From: Prostheceraeus crozeri
Taxonomy: Eukaryota > Platyhelminthes > Polycladida > Euryleptidae
NCBI GenBank assembly: GCA_907163375.1
Contig: CAJQUW010003400.1
Coordinates: 310,001-374,000 of the forward strand
Reading direction: 5' to 3'
Length of the DNA stretch: 64,000 nt
The notes under the pieces were generated by a model that was not told the origin of the DNA, ran no database searches, and was given only the letters and a program-made list of their open reading frames with translations. Below are positions 1-11,293 of this stretch, one piece after another; the first letter of the stretch is position 1; each line of letters opens with the position of its first letter. Made by a program: the position numbers and the translations under genes.

Positions 1-1655
1 TCAATAACTATTAACGGTGGGATTGAATTAGAATATCACCTAAAAAATTCTCCAGTACAATTGTTTGCAGTTTCCGGACATACTTAGTCCATGTAGTCGA
101 GAAATGTCAATTTTAAAAAATTCATCGAGCTATTTTCGAGAAAATTCAAATTTTACAGTTTTTTAGTAGTAGGCCCTATGAAAAAGAACATCTTAACTTC
201 TTTTTCATAAAAAATTCTCCAAAGAAGCTGTTTGCATTTTTTGAACATACCATGTAAGCACACTTGAGAAATAACAATCTTACAGATTTTCATTGAGCTA
301 TTCCCGAAAAGATTAAAAATTCTGAATCCTTACACGAGTAATTCGATGAATTTTTGAATTTCTAACCAAGAATATTTCTAGACATCTTATTTCTCTGGTT
401 GGAGATGATTGTAATTGTCATAACTTGACTTGCTTGATATTTTAGGCTACTGGTTTGATTATTCTATGATTTTTTATAGCAAGTTAAAAATGCATTGCAC
501 ATGTACATGGCGAGGTACTGGACTTGTTATTTGTGGACTTCACGGACTATGTATGTACAGAAACTCCGAACAGTTTTATTGGAGAGTTTTTTAGGTAATA
601 ATCGAATTCAAACCCACCGTGCATTGTTGTCATCAGCAATTCAATTTAATAAAAACACGGGGGAAAACCTTGTGTCAGTGGATAAAATACAATAAAATCA
701 TTGACTGTGCAGTAAAAAAATGATCGACGAAAAACGAGGAATGGCCTACTCTCCTTTCATGATCAGTTCAAGAACCCTGAGAGATGGTTGGAAACATTCC
801 ATAGTAGAAATTTACTTATTCATCGATAGGTTTGCGGAACTGGAGCACAAATTTTCCAAAATTTCAGCCTGGAATTTAAATTTGACACATTTTGAACTTC
901 GCAGTGCTTACAATGAATACCAGTGTGCAACCTAATCCCATAGGAATATGAAATGGTAATTAAATTATTTACCATGACTCGCAGAAGAATAAATGGCAAT
1001 ACGGTATCTCTATACCGCATTTTCGCAAGGAGGTGAAATAGCAAAATACAACCATGGAATGAAATGCAATCTCAGAATTAGATATTTGAAATGAAGATGA
1101 AACAAAAATGCTATGGAGCTATTCATCTAAATTAAATGATATTCAGAGACAATGATCTTAATAATACATCCGTCAGTATCAAAATTTATCAGCTTCACTA
1201 TAATTTCACTACCACGTAATTCTCATGAATGGAATTAAATATTCTGAAACTGAATTTCAATCGAAAGAGAAAACCTCAGAGGATTTAGTCAGATCAAACG
1301 ACGTTTCATAAACCGTATGTTGCATTGACTGGACATTGAGGCCAGCAGAACAGCCGGCATCAAAAAGTAAGATTATCCTTCGAAATTATTGTTTTTCACA
1401 GCGGACTGAAACAAGGATAACACGTTTTTTGAGGTAGAATTAGCAATACATTCAGTTGTCAGCGCAGCGGTGCTTGATGATGCCAACTCTAGCCCAATCA
1501 TTCTTATTATTCACTTTGCCTTTAATTATTTGACTTCATCATTTTCAAAACATCTCAATTCTATCACTTTTTCAGTGAATTGGTAAATTTATTTGATCAA
1601 AGTACATGCACTATAAATGTTTAAATAGTATAATAATAGTATTTTGATAGCATAA
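1..1655. other. AT-rich non-coding DNA with a diverged tandem repeat
   Basis: No convincing gene is visible. The block at about 41-160 recurs at about 209-315: both start with an A run plus 'ttctcca', then share 'tgtttgca', a 'gaaat' block and 'gagctatt'. This gives a diverged two-unit repeat with a period near 168 bp. The rest is low-GC sequence without recognisable motifs. Confidence 0.5.
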
Positions 1656-1671
1656 TGCACAAATAGTTGGC

Positions 1672-1722
1672 GTGAACAGGACCGAAGTAGCGGTCGAAAC
1701 GTGTAGCCTGTGATTGAATAAA
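1672..1722 (+). other. Degenerate hammerhead-like hairpin and polyA signal (retroelement 3' remnant?)
   Basis: A perfect 5-bp stem, GACCG (1680-1684) with CGGTC (1691-1695), closes a 6-base loop and is followed directly by GAAAC (1696-1700), as in stem II plus the GAAA box of a hammerhead ribozyme. The upstream box reads GTGAACA where CUGANGA is expected. The base at the presumed cleavage site is G, which is not permitted, and stem I does not pair. AATAAA follows at about 1717. Penelope-like elements carry hammerheads in their terminal repeats, so a dead remnant of such an element is the likeliest reading. A chance hairpin is possible. Confidence 0.3.
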
Positions 1723-2129
1723 CATCATCGAACCGTAGTTTTCCCTCCGTCAACTTAAACTATGAAATGAAGGTGCCACTTAATCTTTCAAAAGCCGTGT
1801 AAAATACATGGTTATTGTGTCCATCTATTTGGCGGGCCTTCCGATTCGATTCGAAGTTTGATTCAACTCCAAATTTGCCGATTCACAGGTCCCTACATAC
1901 ATAGAGAAAATTTGAGCAAATTCGCAAATGACGTAACACTTGACCAGCAAAAGTCATCTAGCCCATACGGGAAAACAGAGGACTTGCGGAAAAGCAAAAA
2001 TAATCTAAAAGGGAAATTCTAGGCTTTAGGATACACAGAAGCGTGAACACCATCTTGATGAACATTCAGTTGACATTTTATATTATTATTTTTCTCATTT
2101 ACACCAATATTCTCCACAAGCGGATCGTC

Positions 2130-4312
2130 AGGGTAAGCAAGTGGCATCAAACTCTCAAAATGCAAATGCACTCCGTATACTACTCATGTCTTCAATATGT
2201 CACTGGCAGGGATGCGGAGTCCCATCATTTTGATAGGATTCCGACTCCGACTCCGGGTGGCAAGTATAATAGGCCTATAGCCTAGTTTTTTTTAAATAAA
2301 CTGACAACCTACATCAAAGATCATTAGGCTTACCTGAACCTATTTTTAGTGATCATTGATGTATCAATTATCAATCATTTTCGATGAAAGTTTATTAAAT
2401 GTCGCTATAAGTTGGATGCATGCGACTCGGCTCCTCCCATCTTCTTGATGTGTGCTTTACACGGTTTATCTCCAGTTTCTACCAGACAAGAAAATCCACC
2501 ATCCTTCTTCAAAAAGTATGAGTACACTTTCGATTTAAATATGCGCTTTAGAGGAACCATCACATACACGATTAACGTGAGGGTGAAAGGTAATGTTCTC
2601 AAACAAACTAGCATTTCATTTTTGTCTCTGATGCAACCTTTGGTGCGTAGGTGTGATCGAGGCTAGGAAGGCTTGTCTTCTCTATAAAATCACCGAGTGA
2701 AAAGACTATCCTTTTTTAGCTATCACGGTTCATTCCCTCAACTATTGCAAGCTTTGCATGCACGTCTCTGTACTTTTGTTTGACGGAAGAAGTTGACATC
2801 AAGACAATGACGGTCATATGCACGAGGATAATTAATTTGTTTGTATTATACTATTTCAAGCTCTAGTTATAGCTCGGAGTCCGGAGTCCTATCATTTGAT
2901 AGGACTCCGACTCCGCATCCCTGGTTACTGGGATATGGAACCTTCCTTTCTCTGTGGAAAGAAACTGTTATCAACCCTATCTTGAAGAGGGACAGTCCCG
3001 ACTCCAATGAGGTTTCATCCTACAGACCAATCTCTAAATTATGCACCCTATCGAAGGTCCTCGAACGCTTAGTCTCTCGTCAACTCCTACAGCATCTCTT
3101 CAATTACAACTTACGCCCAGAACAACAATCTGCCTACCGAAATCTTCACTCAACAGAAACAGCGCTCGTGAAAGTAACATGTGATATCTTGCTAGCCGTT
3201 GACAGATGTGATTTATGTCTCATTGCTGTCTTCGCTCCATCATCTGCCTTTGACTCAGTCCATCATGACATCTTGCTTCGCCGTCTCTGTCATTCGGCCT
3301 GAGACACCAAGTCCTGTCCTCATTTGAGTTCTTCCTGGCAGATCGTCGCCTAATTGTTGCCTGCGGGTCTTCCAATTCAACACTGTCCAAGTATACTCAT
3401 GGTGTTCCTCTAGGCTCTGTGTTAGGTCCGATGTTGTTTCTCCTTTACATGGCCGATCTCCTCAATATCATTGCTTTTCACGGTTTATTGTGCCAAATGT
3501 ATGCCGATGATATCCAGATTTATGGCTTCAGTTGCCCAACTGACACTCACGACCTGACCATCAAGATGACTAACTGCCTATCTGAGGTTCAGGTTTGTTT
3601 GAAGAGGAACCACCTCCTGCTTAACGTCGACAAGACGGACATTATGTGTTTTGCATTCAAACGACGTTGTCACCTTGCCTCAAGTTCTCCAATGATCTTT
3701 GGAAATGACACCATCAGTCTGTCTGACAAGATTCGCGATCTCGGAGTACCGCTCGATCCATCCTTCTCATTGAAAAGACACTAACAAGACTACTGCTACG
3801 TGTTTTAGCGCCCTAAGACAACCTTGTTCCATTCGACGATTCGTCCCTCAATCATTGTTGAAAACTCTTATGATTTCTCTTATCCATTCCCGCCTTCATT
3901 ATTGCTCGATTCTCTTTTATGGTCTTCCTGACAGTACCTTATCAAAACTCCAATCAGTTCTTCACGTCACGACCCTCATTCGACGCCCACCTTCATGACC
4001 ATGTAACCTCATTACTTCAATCCCTTCAGTGGTTACCCACACGAAACCGTATAACATTTCGTCTAGCAGCCCTTGCTTACAAATATCTCCAGGGTGGTGC
4101 CTCAAGCTATCTGTCTTCCCTCATCCACGTCTTCCAACCCTTCCCGCTGCCATCTCCGATCTGCCTACAACGACCAACTTCTCATTCCGACTTCCCAACT
4201 GAAGACAGTTGGTGCTCTAGCCTTTCCTATAGCTGCAGCTCGCACATGGAATGACATTCCAACAAGCTTGAAAGCTGATACGTCAATGATCACTTACAAG
4301 AGAGAGGTCTAA
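2130..4312 (+). pseudogene. CR1/L2-like non-LTR retrotransposon, reverse transcriptase remnant
   Basis: This is the RT half of a non-LTR retrotransposon that copies its RNA at a nicked target. After removing the hAT insertion at 2207-2923, the frame reads through a 'HVFNMSLGYGTFLSLWK' segment into 'VINPILKR' and 'YRPIS', which are RT entry motifs. A frameshift near 3300 separates these from the catalytic block with 'HGVPLGSVLGP' and 'MYADDIQIY' (the YxDD active site) at 3400-3780. Further shifts precede the C-terminal 'LQWLPTRNRITFRLA' region at 4020-4310, typical of the CR1/L2/Rex1 group. No endonuclease domain is visible upstream, so the copy is 5'-truncated, frameshifted and inactive. The group call rests on motif style only. 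Confidence 0.8.
2207..2923 (-). mobile_element. hAT-type non-autonomous transposon, family A copy 1
   Basis: A 717-bp element with terminal inverted repeats (TIRs) beginning CAGGGATGCGGAGTC. It is flanked by 8-bp direct repeats, gtcactgg (2199-2206) and gttactgg (2924-2931), matching at 7 of 8 bases. CAGGG ends and 8-bp TSDs are hAT hallmarks. Subterminal blocks GGAGTCCTATC/GATAGGACTCC form hairpins at each end. On the minus strand (2614-2405) an open stretch with 'VYSYFLKK', 'FSCLVETG' and 'ESHASNL' resembles a degenerate BED-type zinc finger, so this is probably a deletion derivative keeping only the transposase N-terminus. It interrupts the CR1-like RT, whose frame rejoins across it. Confidence 0.85.
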
Positions 4313-4319
4313 CTTCTAC

Positions 4320-5985
4320 GAATGCTTATCCTGACCATTCCTGACGGTTGCACTGTAGTCGATGGTTCTAACCATATTAATGTTTTTTATGAAGCTCAAC
4401 TTAGAAGTGCCATTGAAGTCCGATCGGACAATAATGTCACTCAAATCAGTCTCGTTCGACAAAATGAAATACACACAAATCATCAATATAACTGCGATGA
4501 CAGGATAACAACCTAGCAAGACCATATATTTTGTCCGAAAAAACAAACTCGTAGTAAAAAAAGAAAAACATTCGTTAACAAGGGCTGCAATTCTCATTGG
4601 AATTCAGTGATGTCAATTGATGTTTTTCGATATTATGCAATAATAAAAGAAAATAATTATCGAATATTTTTTAACGAAAGTCAAGTGAAAGATCACAATT
4701 TTCGTTGCTGTGATCAGTAAAATATCTTCAATGTCAAACCAGATGTTTATATAATCTCGATCAATTAACAACAAATTCTGGAGAATTATCTGAATTATAG
4801 CTCATTGTAAAGATTAAGATTTTAAAGAGATTAATCCCATAATTCTTTTATTTTATTGTATTTCTGTTATGAATGAAGTTTATGTTTGCACTTGACTTCC
4901 TTCCGATCATGAGAGTACATTTCGAATAATTCGATGAACTGAAGTTTGATGTGAACTATTGCATGACGTGGGAATTTCGAGTTCAAATAATAAACATGTA
5001 TTTCAGGTCATCAAAAATTCACAGCCGGAAAAAGCCATTTTTACATTTAGTGCAGTGTTGTTAGTGACTGATTTTTCACAATTGCTACATCCTCATGGGA
5101 AAGCATCTACTTATCCTATTCGCTTACTTTGTGATGATCAGAATGAAACACCGGTAGTTGATTAATATATCACTGTGTTGACATTGAAACTTAAAATTTG
5201 TGCGAGATAATGAGCAGAAAACGCATCAATGGACTTGACTTGATTTCAATAACAATCCTAAAATTATAGAGAAGTGGACATAAGGAGAGAGTGGGACATA
5301 AGGAACTCGGCTACATGGATGAGCAGCGCGTCGCCGAATTTGCTGCAACTGAGATTTCTGCAAGTGTATTTCAGTGCTATGCCTTAACAATTCAGAAGTA
5401 CCAATTGCAGATGTGAAGCGTTCTCTGAAGTTTGACACCTATTCTTTTCTGTGACAGATAACTTCCTTTTCGATGATCGACTTGGGGTTCAGAGTCGGAC
5501 AATAGCTCTGATATAATTAGTAAGCTGAGAAAGTTATTGAAATCATTAGACATCTGATCTTTGAGACAGACGAATCAATTTCAACAAAGAAAGCCTTCAA
5601 TGTGGCCTGAGGATCAAAAAGTGAGTTTCTGCTCCCTCTTCAAGCTCCAAGTTCAATCTGCTAACGTTTCAAAATACCTTAGAAGCCTTTTCATGATCAC
5701 TTTTTTATGAAACTTTTACTTTTTGATGGTTCAAATTATTTTCACAAAACGTTGTCTTAATAATGCTACAATGTTGTCAAGTTTTAAGCAGCGTCTACCT
5801 GTGGGTTGGATTCACGCTATTTCCTTAAAACGACTTATTGCGTTTGACTGTCGATAAACAATTCAATACCAATGGTTAATAAATACATCTCAGACTACTG
5901 GTGAACGGTCAGCCACATGCATCCAGATCTTGAAAGGCTAGTAAGTATGTATCTTTGGTAGATTAGCAACAGTGATAATTATATC
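4320..5985. other. No recognisable feature
   Basis: AT-rich sequence following the CR1-like 3' end. Only short open frames without domain similarity are present. Confidence 0.5.
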
Positions 5986-5989
5986 CTCA

Positions 5990-6520
5990 ATATGTAATCA
6001 GTTTCGATTTTATTAAATGAACTCGAATTGAGACCCAGTTATAAATGTGAGATATGCAAACTTTTGACATTTTGAAGAAATAACCATGGAATTGACTGGT
6101 CATGATAGCAATATAGAAGGATAGTATAGATTTGATAGTATTCTACAAATCCTCCGTGTCATGACAACCTTGGAGAGGTAATGTTTACTAAATTATCAAT
6201 CTGAGGGGTTTCTATTATTTTAATGCTCAGCCGTGTTAATTTGAGTATTTTCAAAAGCGCGATCATATCACAAACTACCTGCCTCTGAAAGAGCAAAATA
6301 TCATAATCAATGACAATGATCATAAATAGCATTAAAAGATGTAAATGGGTCCACATTACTATTCAGATTCAAGAAATGAAGCATAAATTTAGTGAGTCAA
6401 TACATTCTGCCGATGAAATAGAATTTTTAAAAATGTGAAATTTAAGCCAATCTTTTGATATAATAAATTTCACTGTATGCTGACATTGAGTCGATACTCT
6501 ACCTGCTAAATACTTACTGA
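5990..6520 (-). mobile_element. Family B hAT-like element, truncated or deleted copy (B5), inverted
   Basis: Shares long blocks with the other family B copies in reverse orientation: 'tttattaaatgaactcg', 'aaatgtgagatatgcaaa' and the stretch around 6150-6360 that matches 58995-59240. It ends near 6520 with 'gagtcgatactctacctg', a decayed copy of the family's left TIR. The other terminus is missing and it is shorter than the roughly 730-bp copies. Non-coding. Confidence 0.6.
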
Positions 6521-6661
6521 ATCAGCTATGCGATTTTTCTAGACTGATGGCACGCTCAGGTTTTTACGTTTACATGCCCGCACCACAGCATGCATGTCCG
6601 CACCTTTGCTCGCATTGCCAGCACTTCAGTTACTGCTTCTGAATTAGTCTGTCAAGCTTCC

Positions 6662-6855
6662 AGCCAACATTGCTTTTTCCGAGAAACGTGGAGGCTGGCA
6701 ATGTAGGATGCTTTCCCATCTAACATTGCGAAATAATAAAAGCTGCACTATCGGGAAATTCGCTGTCCGTATTGTCCCGCAATGACAATGCGAAACATAA
6801 GTTGACGTCAAACGTTACATTTCACACACGCCTTTTGTATCAAACCCAATCAAAA
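6662..6855. repeat. Dispersed repeat D, copy 1 (inverted relative to 52186-52382)
   Basis: About 190 bp that reappears as its reverse complement at 52186-52382. Shared words include 'gacaatgcgaaacata', 'gttgacgtcaaacg' and 'tatcaaacccaatcaaa'. No coding potential or recognised family. The second copy lies in DNA inserted into a Tc1 transposase, so the unit is or was mobile. Confidence 0.65.
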
Positions 6856-6974
6856 TAGAGAATATCAAAATACATAGAGGAAGTCAAAATCCTTCTGTCG
6901 TGATGACTGTGTGGATATGCCTACGAGGAAGATATACTATATATTATACTATGTATTATAGATATATTATATAT

Positions 6975-7690
6975 CAGGGATGCGGAGTCCCATCATTTTG
7001 ATAGGACTCCGACTACGGGTGGCAAGCATATATAGTCTAGTTTTTTTAAAAAAACTGGTAACCTGCATCATAGATCAATATAGGCTTGCCTGAACCTATT
7101 TTTAGTGATCACTGCCGTATCAATTATCAATCGTTTTCGATGAAAGTTTATCAAATGTCGCTATAAGTTGGATGCATGCGACTCGGCTCCTCCCATCTTG
7201 TTGGTGTGCTTTGTACGGTTTTTCTCCAGTCTCTACCAGGCAGGAAAATCTCTCATACTTCTTCAAAAAATATGAGTACACTTTCGATTTATATATGCGC
7301 TTTAGAGGAGACATCACACACGATTAATGTGAGGAATATTCTCAGACAAACTAGCATTTCATTTTTGTCTCTGATGTGACCTTTGATGCGTAGGTGTGAT
7401 CGAGGCTAGGAAGGCTTGTCTTCTCAATAAAATCACCGAGTGAAAAGACTATCCTTTCTTAACTATCACGGTTCATTCCCTCAACTATTGCAAGCTTTGC
7501 ATGCACTGCTGTCTCTGTACTTTTGTTTGACGGAGAAAGTTGACATCAAGACAGTGACAGCTATGCACGAGGACAAATAATTTGTTTGTATTATGTTTCT
7601 GGTCTGGTTATAGGCCGGAGTCCGGAGTTCTATCATTTGATAAGACTCCGACTCCAGCAAAAATGATGGGACTCCGACTCCGCATCCCTG
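6975..7690 (-). mobile_element. hAT-type non-autonomous transposon, family A copy 2
   Basis: Same family and orientation as the element at 2207-2923, with CAGGGATGCGGAGTC at the left and its inverse ending CGCATCCCTG at the right. The flanking 8-mers are ttatatat (6967-6974) and ttatatag (7691-7698), a 7/8 TSD. It landed in an AT dinucleotide-rich stretch (about 6935-6975). The minus-strand remnant of the putative BED finger (7317-7120) is frameshifted relative to copy 1 ('YFLKKYERFSCLVETG' then out of frame). Confidence 0.82.
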
Positions 7691-7698
7691 TTATATAG

Positions 7699-8045
7699 TG
7701 ACTAAAGAATACGATGTGACTAAATTAGTTAGGCTAGATTCAATTATATAATAAGACTAGCCTACATTAGCCATACGTCATGCATGCCGTCACGAATTCC
7801 TACCTGCATAGCCACTTACCGAGTATGAATTCGTAGATTAAGCCATTATTGTACATGACGCGCCCTTGCCCGCGAATGCCTGCTGCCCGCAAAAATTGAG
7901 ATGCCCGAAGCGGGCCCCGCCCCAGCTAATGACGGTATTTATTTTTATGCTTTTATGGTGTAGTCGTGACAGAGAAGAGGAAAGCTAAATATTTGCTAGA
8001 AGATGGTCAGTCACGCTTCTTTATATCAGTGACTACACAGTGGAT
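7699..8045. other. No recognisable gene; short GC-rich patch
   Basis: AT-rich, apart from a GC-rich patch at about 7855-7920 ('cgggccccgccccagc'). No coding similarity seen. Confidence 0.4.
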
Positions 8046-8049
8046 CGGA

Positions 8050-8109
8050 ACCCCAACTGATGCCCGCTACCCCAATGTGGGTCGCGGCTCAAAAGTTTTG
8101 GAGTCACTG
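8050..8109. mobile_element. Possible hAT terminal fragment
   Basis: On the minus strand the sequence reads CAGTGACTCCAAAACTTTTG followed by a 'GCGACCCACATT' block. It resembles the CAGTG-starting ends of Charlie/Tip100-type hAT elements, which often carry a 'GCGACCC' motif. No partner terminus or TSD was found, so this is a solo end or chance similarity. Confidence 0.35.
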
Positions 8110-9244
8110 CCTTGGATTCATATAATTGGCTTTTCACTTTAGTAGCTTTCATTTATATGCAGCTTAATTGCGTAATGATGATTTGTTACTTAAGCAACTT
8201 GATTAACTTAATAAAGAATAATCACTTTTGATAATGTGGAATATTTCTTATAGAAATACAGCTATACATGGAGTAGGGATATATAGGTAGAGTGTCGACT
8301 CAAAAAGTATCTGCATACAGTGAAAATTTTTATATGAAAAGATTCAGTTTTTGTGGAGATTCGTTCACGTGGTCCAAAAATTGTTTGAGCAGTTTAAAAA
8401 AGTCAAAATTTGCCAATTTATATACTACCGAGATGACTCTCCTATATAAGTAGTATGAAACAAGTTGGATATCAAAATGAATGAATATTTGCTAATAAGC
8501 ATCCTAACTAAGCGGAAATAAATCTGATTATCAGAGGAATTTTATGAATTGTATTATAACGAAAGTCTTCATGAAAAAGTCGCGCTATGTTATTGGTGTG
8601 TTTTATGTTATATTATGTTATTACGTTATTCGTGCTTTCTAGCCTGAAATTTCAGATTTTAATTCAATTGTCACCGGCATGATTTCATGATTCACTAAAT
8701 TCATGTTTCATTTCTATAATCTGAATAGTGATGCGTAACCATTTACATCTTTCAAAGTTAAATGAAATCATTGTCTTTGATTATGTGATTTTGCTCTGCC
8801 AGTGGTAGGTTGCCTGTGATATGATCACGCTTAAGAAAATACTCTTGAGATAATACTCTGAAAGCAATAGCAATATCGAATTGCTAATTTAACAAACATT
8901 AAAATTTCTAAGGCTGTCATGAGAATCTGTGAAATACCATCATTCCTTCTGCATTACAATCATGATCACTCAATTACGTTGTAATTTCTGCAAAACTGCA
9001 AAAAATAAGTAAGTAAGTAAGTAGGTGTTTATTTAAAGTCATTAAAAATCATCATTTGACAAGACACAGTTGCAGAAATTCAACAGAAGTAAAGTTTAAC
9101 ACAAGTATTCATCAAATAGTCAAGACATGTAGAGCTTTCAACATAAAGAAGACTGTCGATTCAAATAACCAGTCATAAAGGGAAAAAATGATCTTTGGTA
9201 CTTTAGTGACTTTATCAGCGGTTGACAATATTGTTGGGAGTATG

Positions 9245-9970
9245 TCAGTTTACGGGGGACACAATAGTGAAGCAAATACTAGGCGGACAATCGTACTCAA
9301 CGTCACTCTCTCCGTAGATGTTCTTCAGATCATTAGATATCAAAACATGATCAAGAATACTATTAAGTCTGGTAGGTCTGGTAACTATGTCCTGGAGTCC
9401 GAGATCAGCACATAGATTGACGACGTTGAAATGATTGAAATCGCCCAACACAATCTGATGATAATTTGGCTTTTCCGAAAGAAAGTCGTCGGATACGCGA
9501 ATGATTACTCGGTGAATATGCTTCAGCTCATCAGCAGAAAGATTAGGTGGTATGTATACACATATCAACATGCATCTAAATTTGATAATGTCGATAATAC
9601 AACAGTCGCATTTCAGGGAGCTAAACAGGTTCTGTTTGACGACAGAAAAGTTGATGTCACTGCGTAGGTATACGGCAGTACCACCACCCCTTCGAACATC
9701 ACGGTCACATCGACAAAGCACATATCCATCAATATCAATAAGGGAAGGATCCACTGCCTCGTTTAACCAAGTCTCCGCTATGCAGCACAGGGATGGAGAT
9801 TTCATTGTTAGAACAGCTCGAACTTCATCAATTTTCGGCAACAAGGAACGTATATTAAACAGTGATACGATTGGGAAAGCAGGAGACTTTGCAGATGAAT
9901 TAGAATTACATGCAGGACCTGAAGTAAACCTGCCTACGTGATCATAAGTCCAACGATTTAAAAACTTCAA
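9245..9970 (-). pseudogene. LINE ORF2 fragment: apurinic/apyrimidinic-type endonuclease domain
   Basis: This is the target-nicking endonuclease of a CR1/Jockey-like LINE. Motifs in order are 'FNIRSLLPK', 'IAETWL', 'RRGGGTAVYLR', 'VYIPPN', 'LGDFNHFNV', 'TRPTR' and 'LDHVLIS'. The final catalytic motif, normally Asp-His before a proline, reads 'YDCPP', so histidine is replaced by cysteine and the domain is probably dead. There is no ATG before the domain. The frame overlaps the ORF1 stop through TTGA at 9970-9967, so the intact parent may use stop-coupled reinitiation or frameshifting. The frame ends at 9245 without any RT. Confidence 0.75.
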
Positions 9971-10698
9971 CGAAAATTTTTGGCGTCACTTCGCAAAACA
10001 ATTCTGTTCCGAAAAATAATGACATCTTCTCCTCTGAGCCTCCTTGATCTCAATTCCTCACGAAGTTGCTTAGATTCGAGTTGCTGCATGGGAGTGAGGT
10101 CTGCATTCAAGTACACATATCTGTAGGTTGTTGATTTTCTAAGCTCACCAGCTTTCTTGAGGATTTCAATTTTGGACTCATAACTGGGACATTGCACTTT
10201 GAGTAGTCTCGGTTTATCCTTTTGAATCCTACCAATGCGCGATACTTGATAATCAGTACCACTAATATCAGGCAACCCAGCTTCTTCAACCACTTTTTGG
10301 AATGCGTCAATATCATGCTCTGTCCTCTCCTGAAGCGAACCACTGACAGTTTCAGGGAGTCCAGAAATAATTATGTTGCATTTTCTTCTAGTTCTTTCTT
10401 CGATTTCACCAAATACATTAGACGGAATGTGATCAAAATTAGTAGAAGTCAAGACATGCTCTATTTTGTCGATTCGCTGATCATGCTGGTCACTGCGCAT
10501 CTTAAGATCGTTCAAACAATTTTCAAACGTTTTCAGCTGCTCAGTTATGCTGTGAACGGAGGAAATAACCTTATCGACTTCCAGTTTAACAAATGACATA
10601 ATTTCCTTCTGAGAATTCGATATCAATTGCTGTACGTCTGCAAGAGTTATTGGTGCAGACGATGAATTTGATCGAGTGTTCCGCTTTGGGGTAACCAT
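9967..10698 (-). CDS. LINE ORF1 protein (coiled coil, RRM-like, RNA chaperone type)
   Basis: A complete 243-codon frame starting at ATG 10698 ('MVTPKRNTRSNSS') and ending TGA at 9967. Heptad-like spacing around residues 20-80 suggests a trimer-forming coiled coil. 'RRKCNIIISGLPE', near residue 100, is the beta-1 strand of the RRM-like fold seen in LINE ORF1 proteins. A 'VSRIGRIQKDKPRLLKVQ' stretch follows, then a basic C-terminal part with 'RSRRLRGEDVI'. Such proteins coat LINE RNA and help strand transfer. It is uninterrupted, while the ORF2 behind it is deleted, so it could still be made if transcribed. Confidence 0.7.
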   Translation of the reverse strand: MVTPKRNTRSNSSSAPITLADVQQLISNSQKEIMSFVKLEVDKVISSVHSITEQLKTFENCLNDLKMRSDQHDQRIDKIEHVLTSTNFDHIPSNVFGEIEERTRRKCNIIISGLPETVSGSLQERTEHDIDAFQKVVEEAGLPDISGTDYQVSRIGRIQKDKPRLLKVQCPSYESKIEILKKAGELRKSTTYRYVYLNADLTPMQQLESKQLREELRSRRLRGEDVIIFRNRIVLRSDAKNFR

Positions 10699-11293
10699 TG
10701 CGTATGAAAACAGCAAAATGAGTAATTCAGGGTTCGAACACGGGGCAGTGCAGACAAGAGTCCAAGTCACAGTCCGACAGGGCAAGCACGCAATACTAGC
10801 AGTTGGCTATCAGAACCATGAGATATTCCGGATCACATGAAAACTCGTGCATGTAGTGCCCGAAGCGATGACGTCACCGATTATTCGGAGTGATGCGATA
10901 CTTAACTGTCTTGTTGCTGGATGTGAAGAGAGCTCACAGGAAGTATGACATTCCACTATGAATCAAAGGATATCGAAGTGAGGAATGGAGGACACGCAGC
11001 GATGATCACACAAATAGGAAGAGCACAAAACGACGAATAGACTCATATAAAAATTTCCGAAAACGAATGACTTGACACTACACTTTGCGACGAAAACTGA
11101 TATCGATCCGCAGCAGCGAGACAGACAACCTTTGTTGACCGCTAATTCCTTTCCTGCATATCTCACATTTGGTGACAATACCACCTGTATCCCCCTTGAG
11201 TTCATTTAATAAAATCGAAAGTGTATACACATTGGCCATTTAATAAATGTTGAGTTACCACTCTACCTAATATACTTACTCTATGCAGTTATA

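Larger units (their letters stand above)
9006..11154 (-). mobile_element. RT-less non-LTR retrotransposon with intact ORF1 (HAL-like)
   Basis: Minus-strand LINE copy inserted in element B1. In order it has a 5' untranslated region (11154-10699), ORF1, an overlapping endonuclease frame, then about 240 bp of 3' untranslated sequence ending in four TAAG/CTTA units (9006-9023). No RT domain is present: the endonuclease frame stops at 9245 and the 3' end follows directly. Because both ends are kept, this is an internal deletion and not 5' truncation. It resembles half-LINE derivatives such as mammalian HAL1 that spread with another element's RT. Confidence 0.75.
8267..11285 (+). mobile_element. 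Family B hAT-like element B1, split by a LINE
   Basis: Begins CATGGAGTAGGGATATATAG and ends with the near-inverse CTACTCTATG. The flanking 8-mers are cagctata (8259-8266) and cagttata (11286-11293), a 7/8 TSD as expected for hAT. The body is non-coding and matches copies at 59771 and 61031. A LINE of about 2.15 kb (9006-11154) interrupts it between 'actgcaaaaa' and 'tgcatatctcac', which are adjacent in the other copies, so the LINE arrived after this element. A short TATTATGTTA-rich tract lies at 8586-8637. Confidence 0.8.

Noticed and set aside
2412..2666. 84-codon plus-strand frame repeated on the other strand at 21953-22207
   Set aside because: It is the antisense of the putative BED-finger frame in hAT family A; conservation is explained by the shared transposon.
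6159..6356. Minus-strand frame similar to one at 59002-59241
   Set aside because: Both lie in non-coding family B elements; the shared frame is not preserved in other copies.
10728..10742. 'gggttcgaacacgg' resembling a tRNA B box
   Set aside because: No A box at the right distance and no cloverleaf; it lies in the LINE leader.
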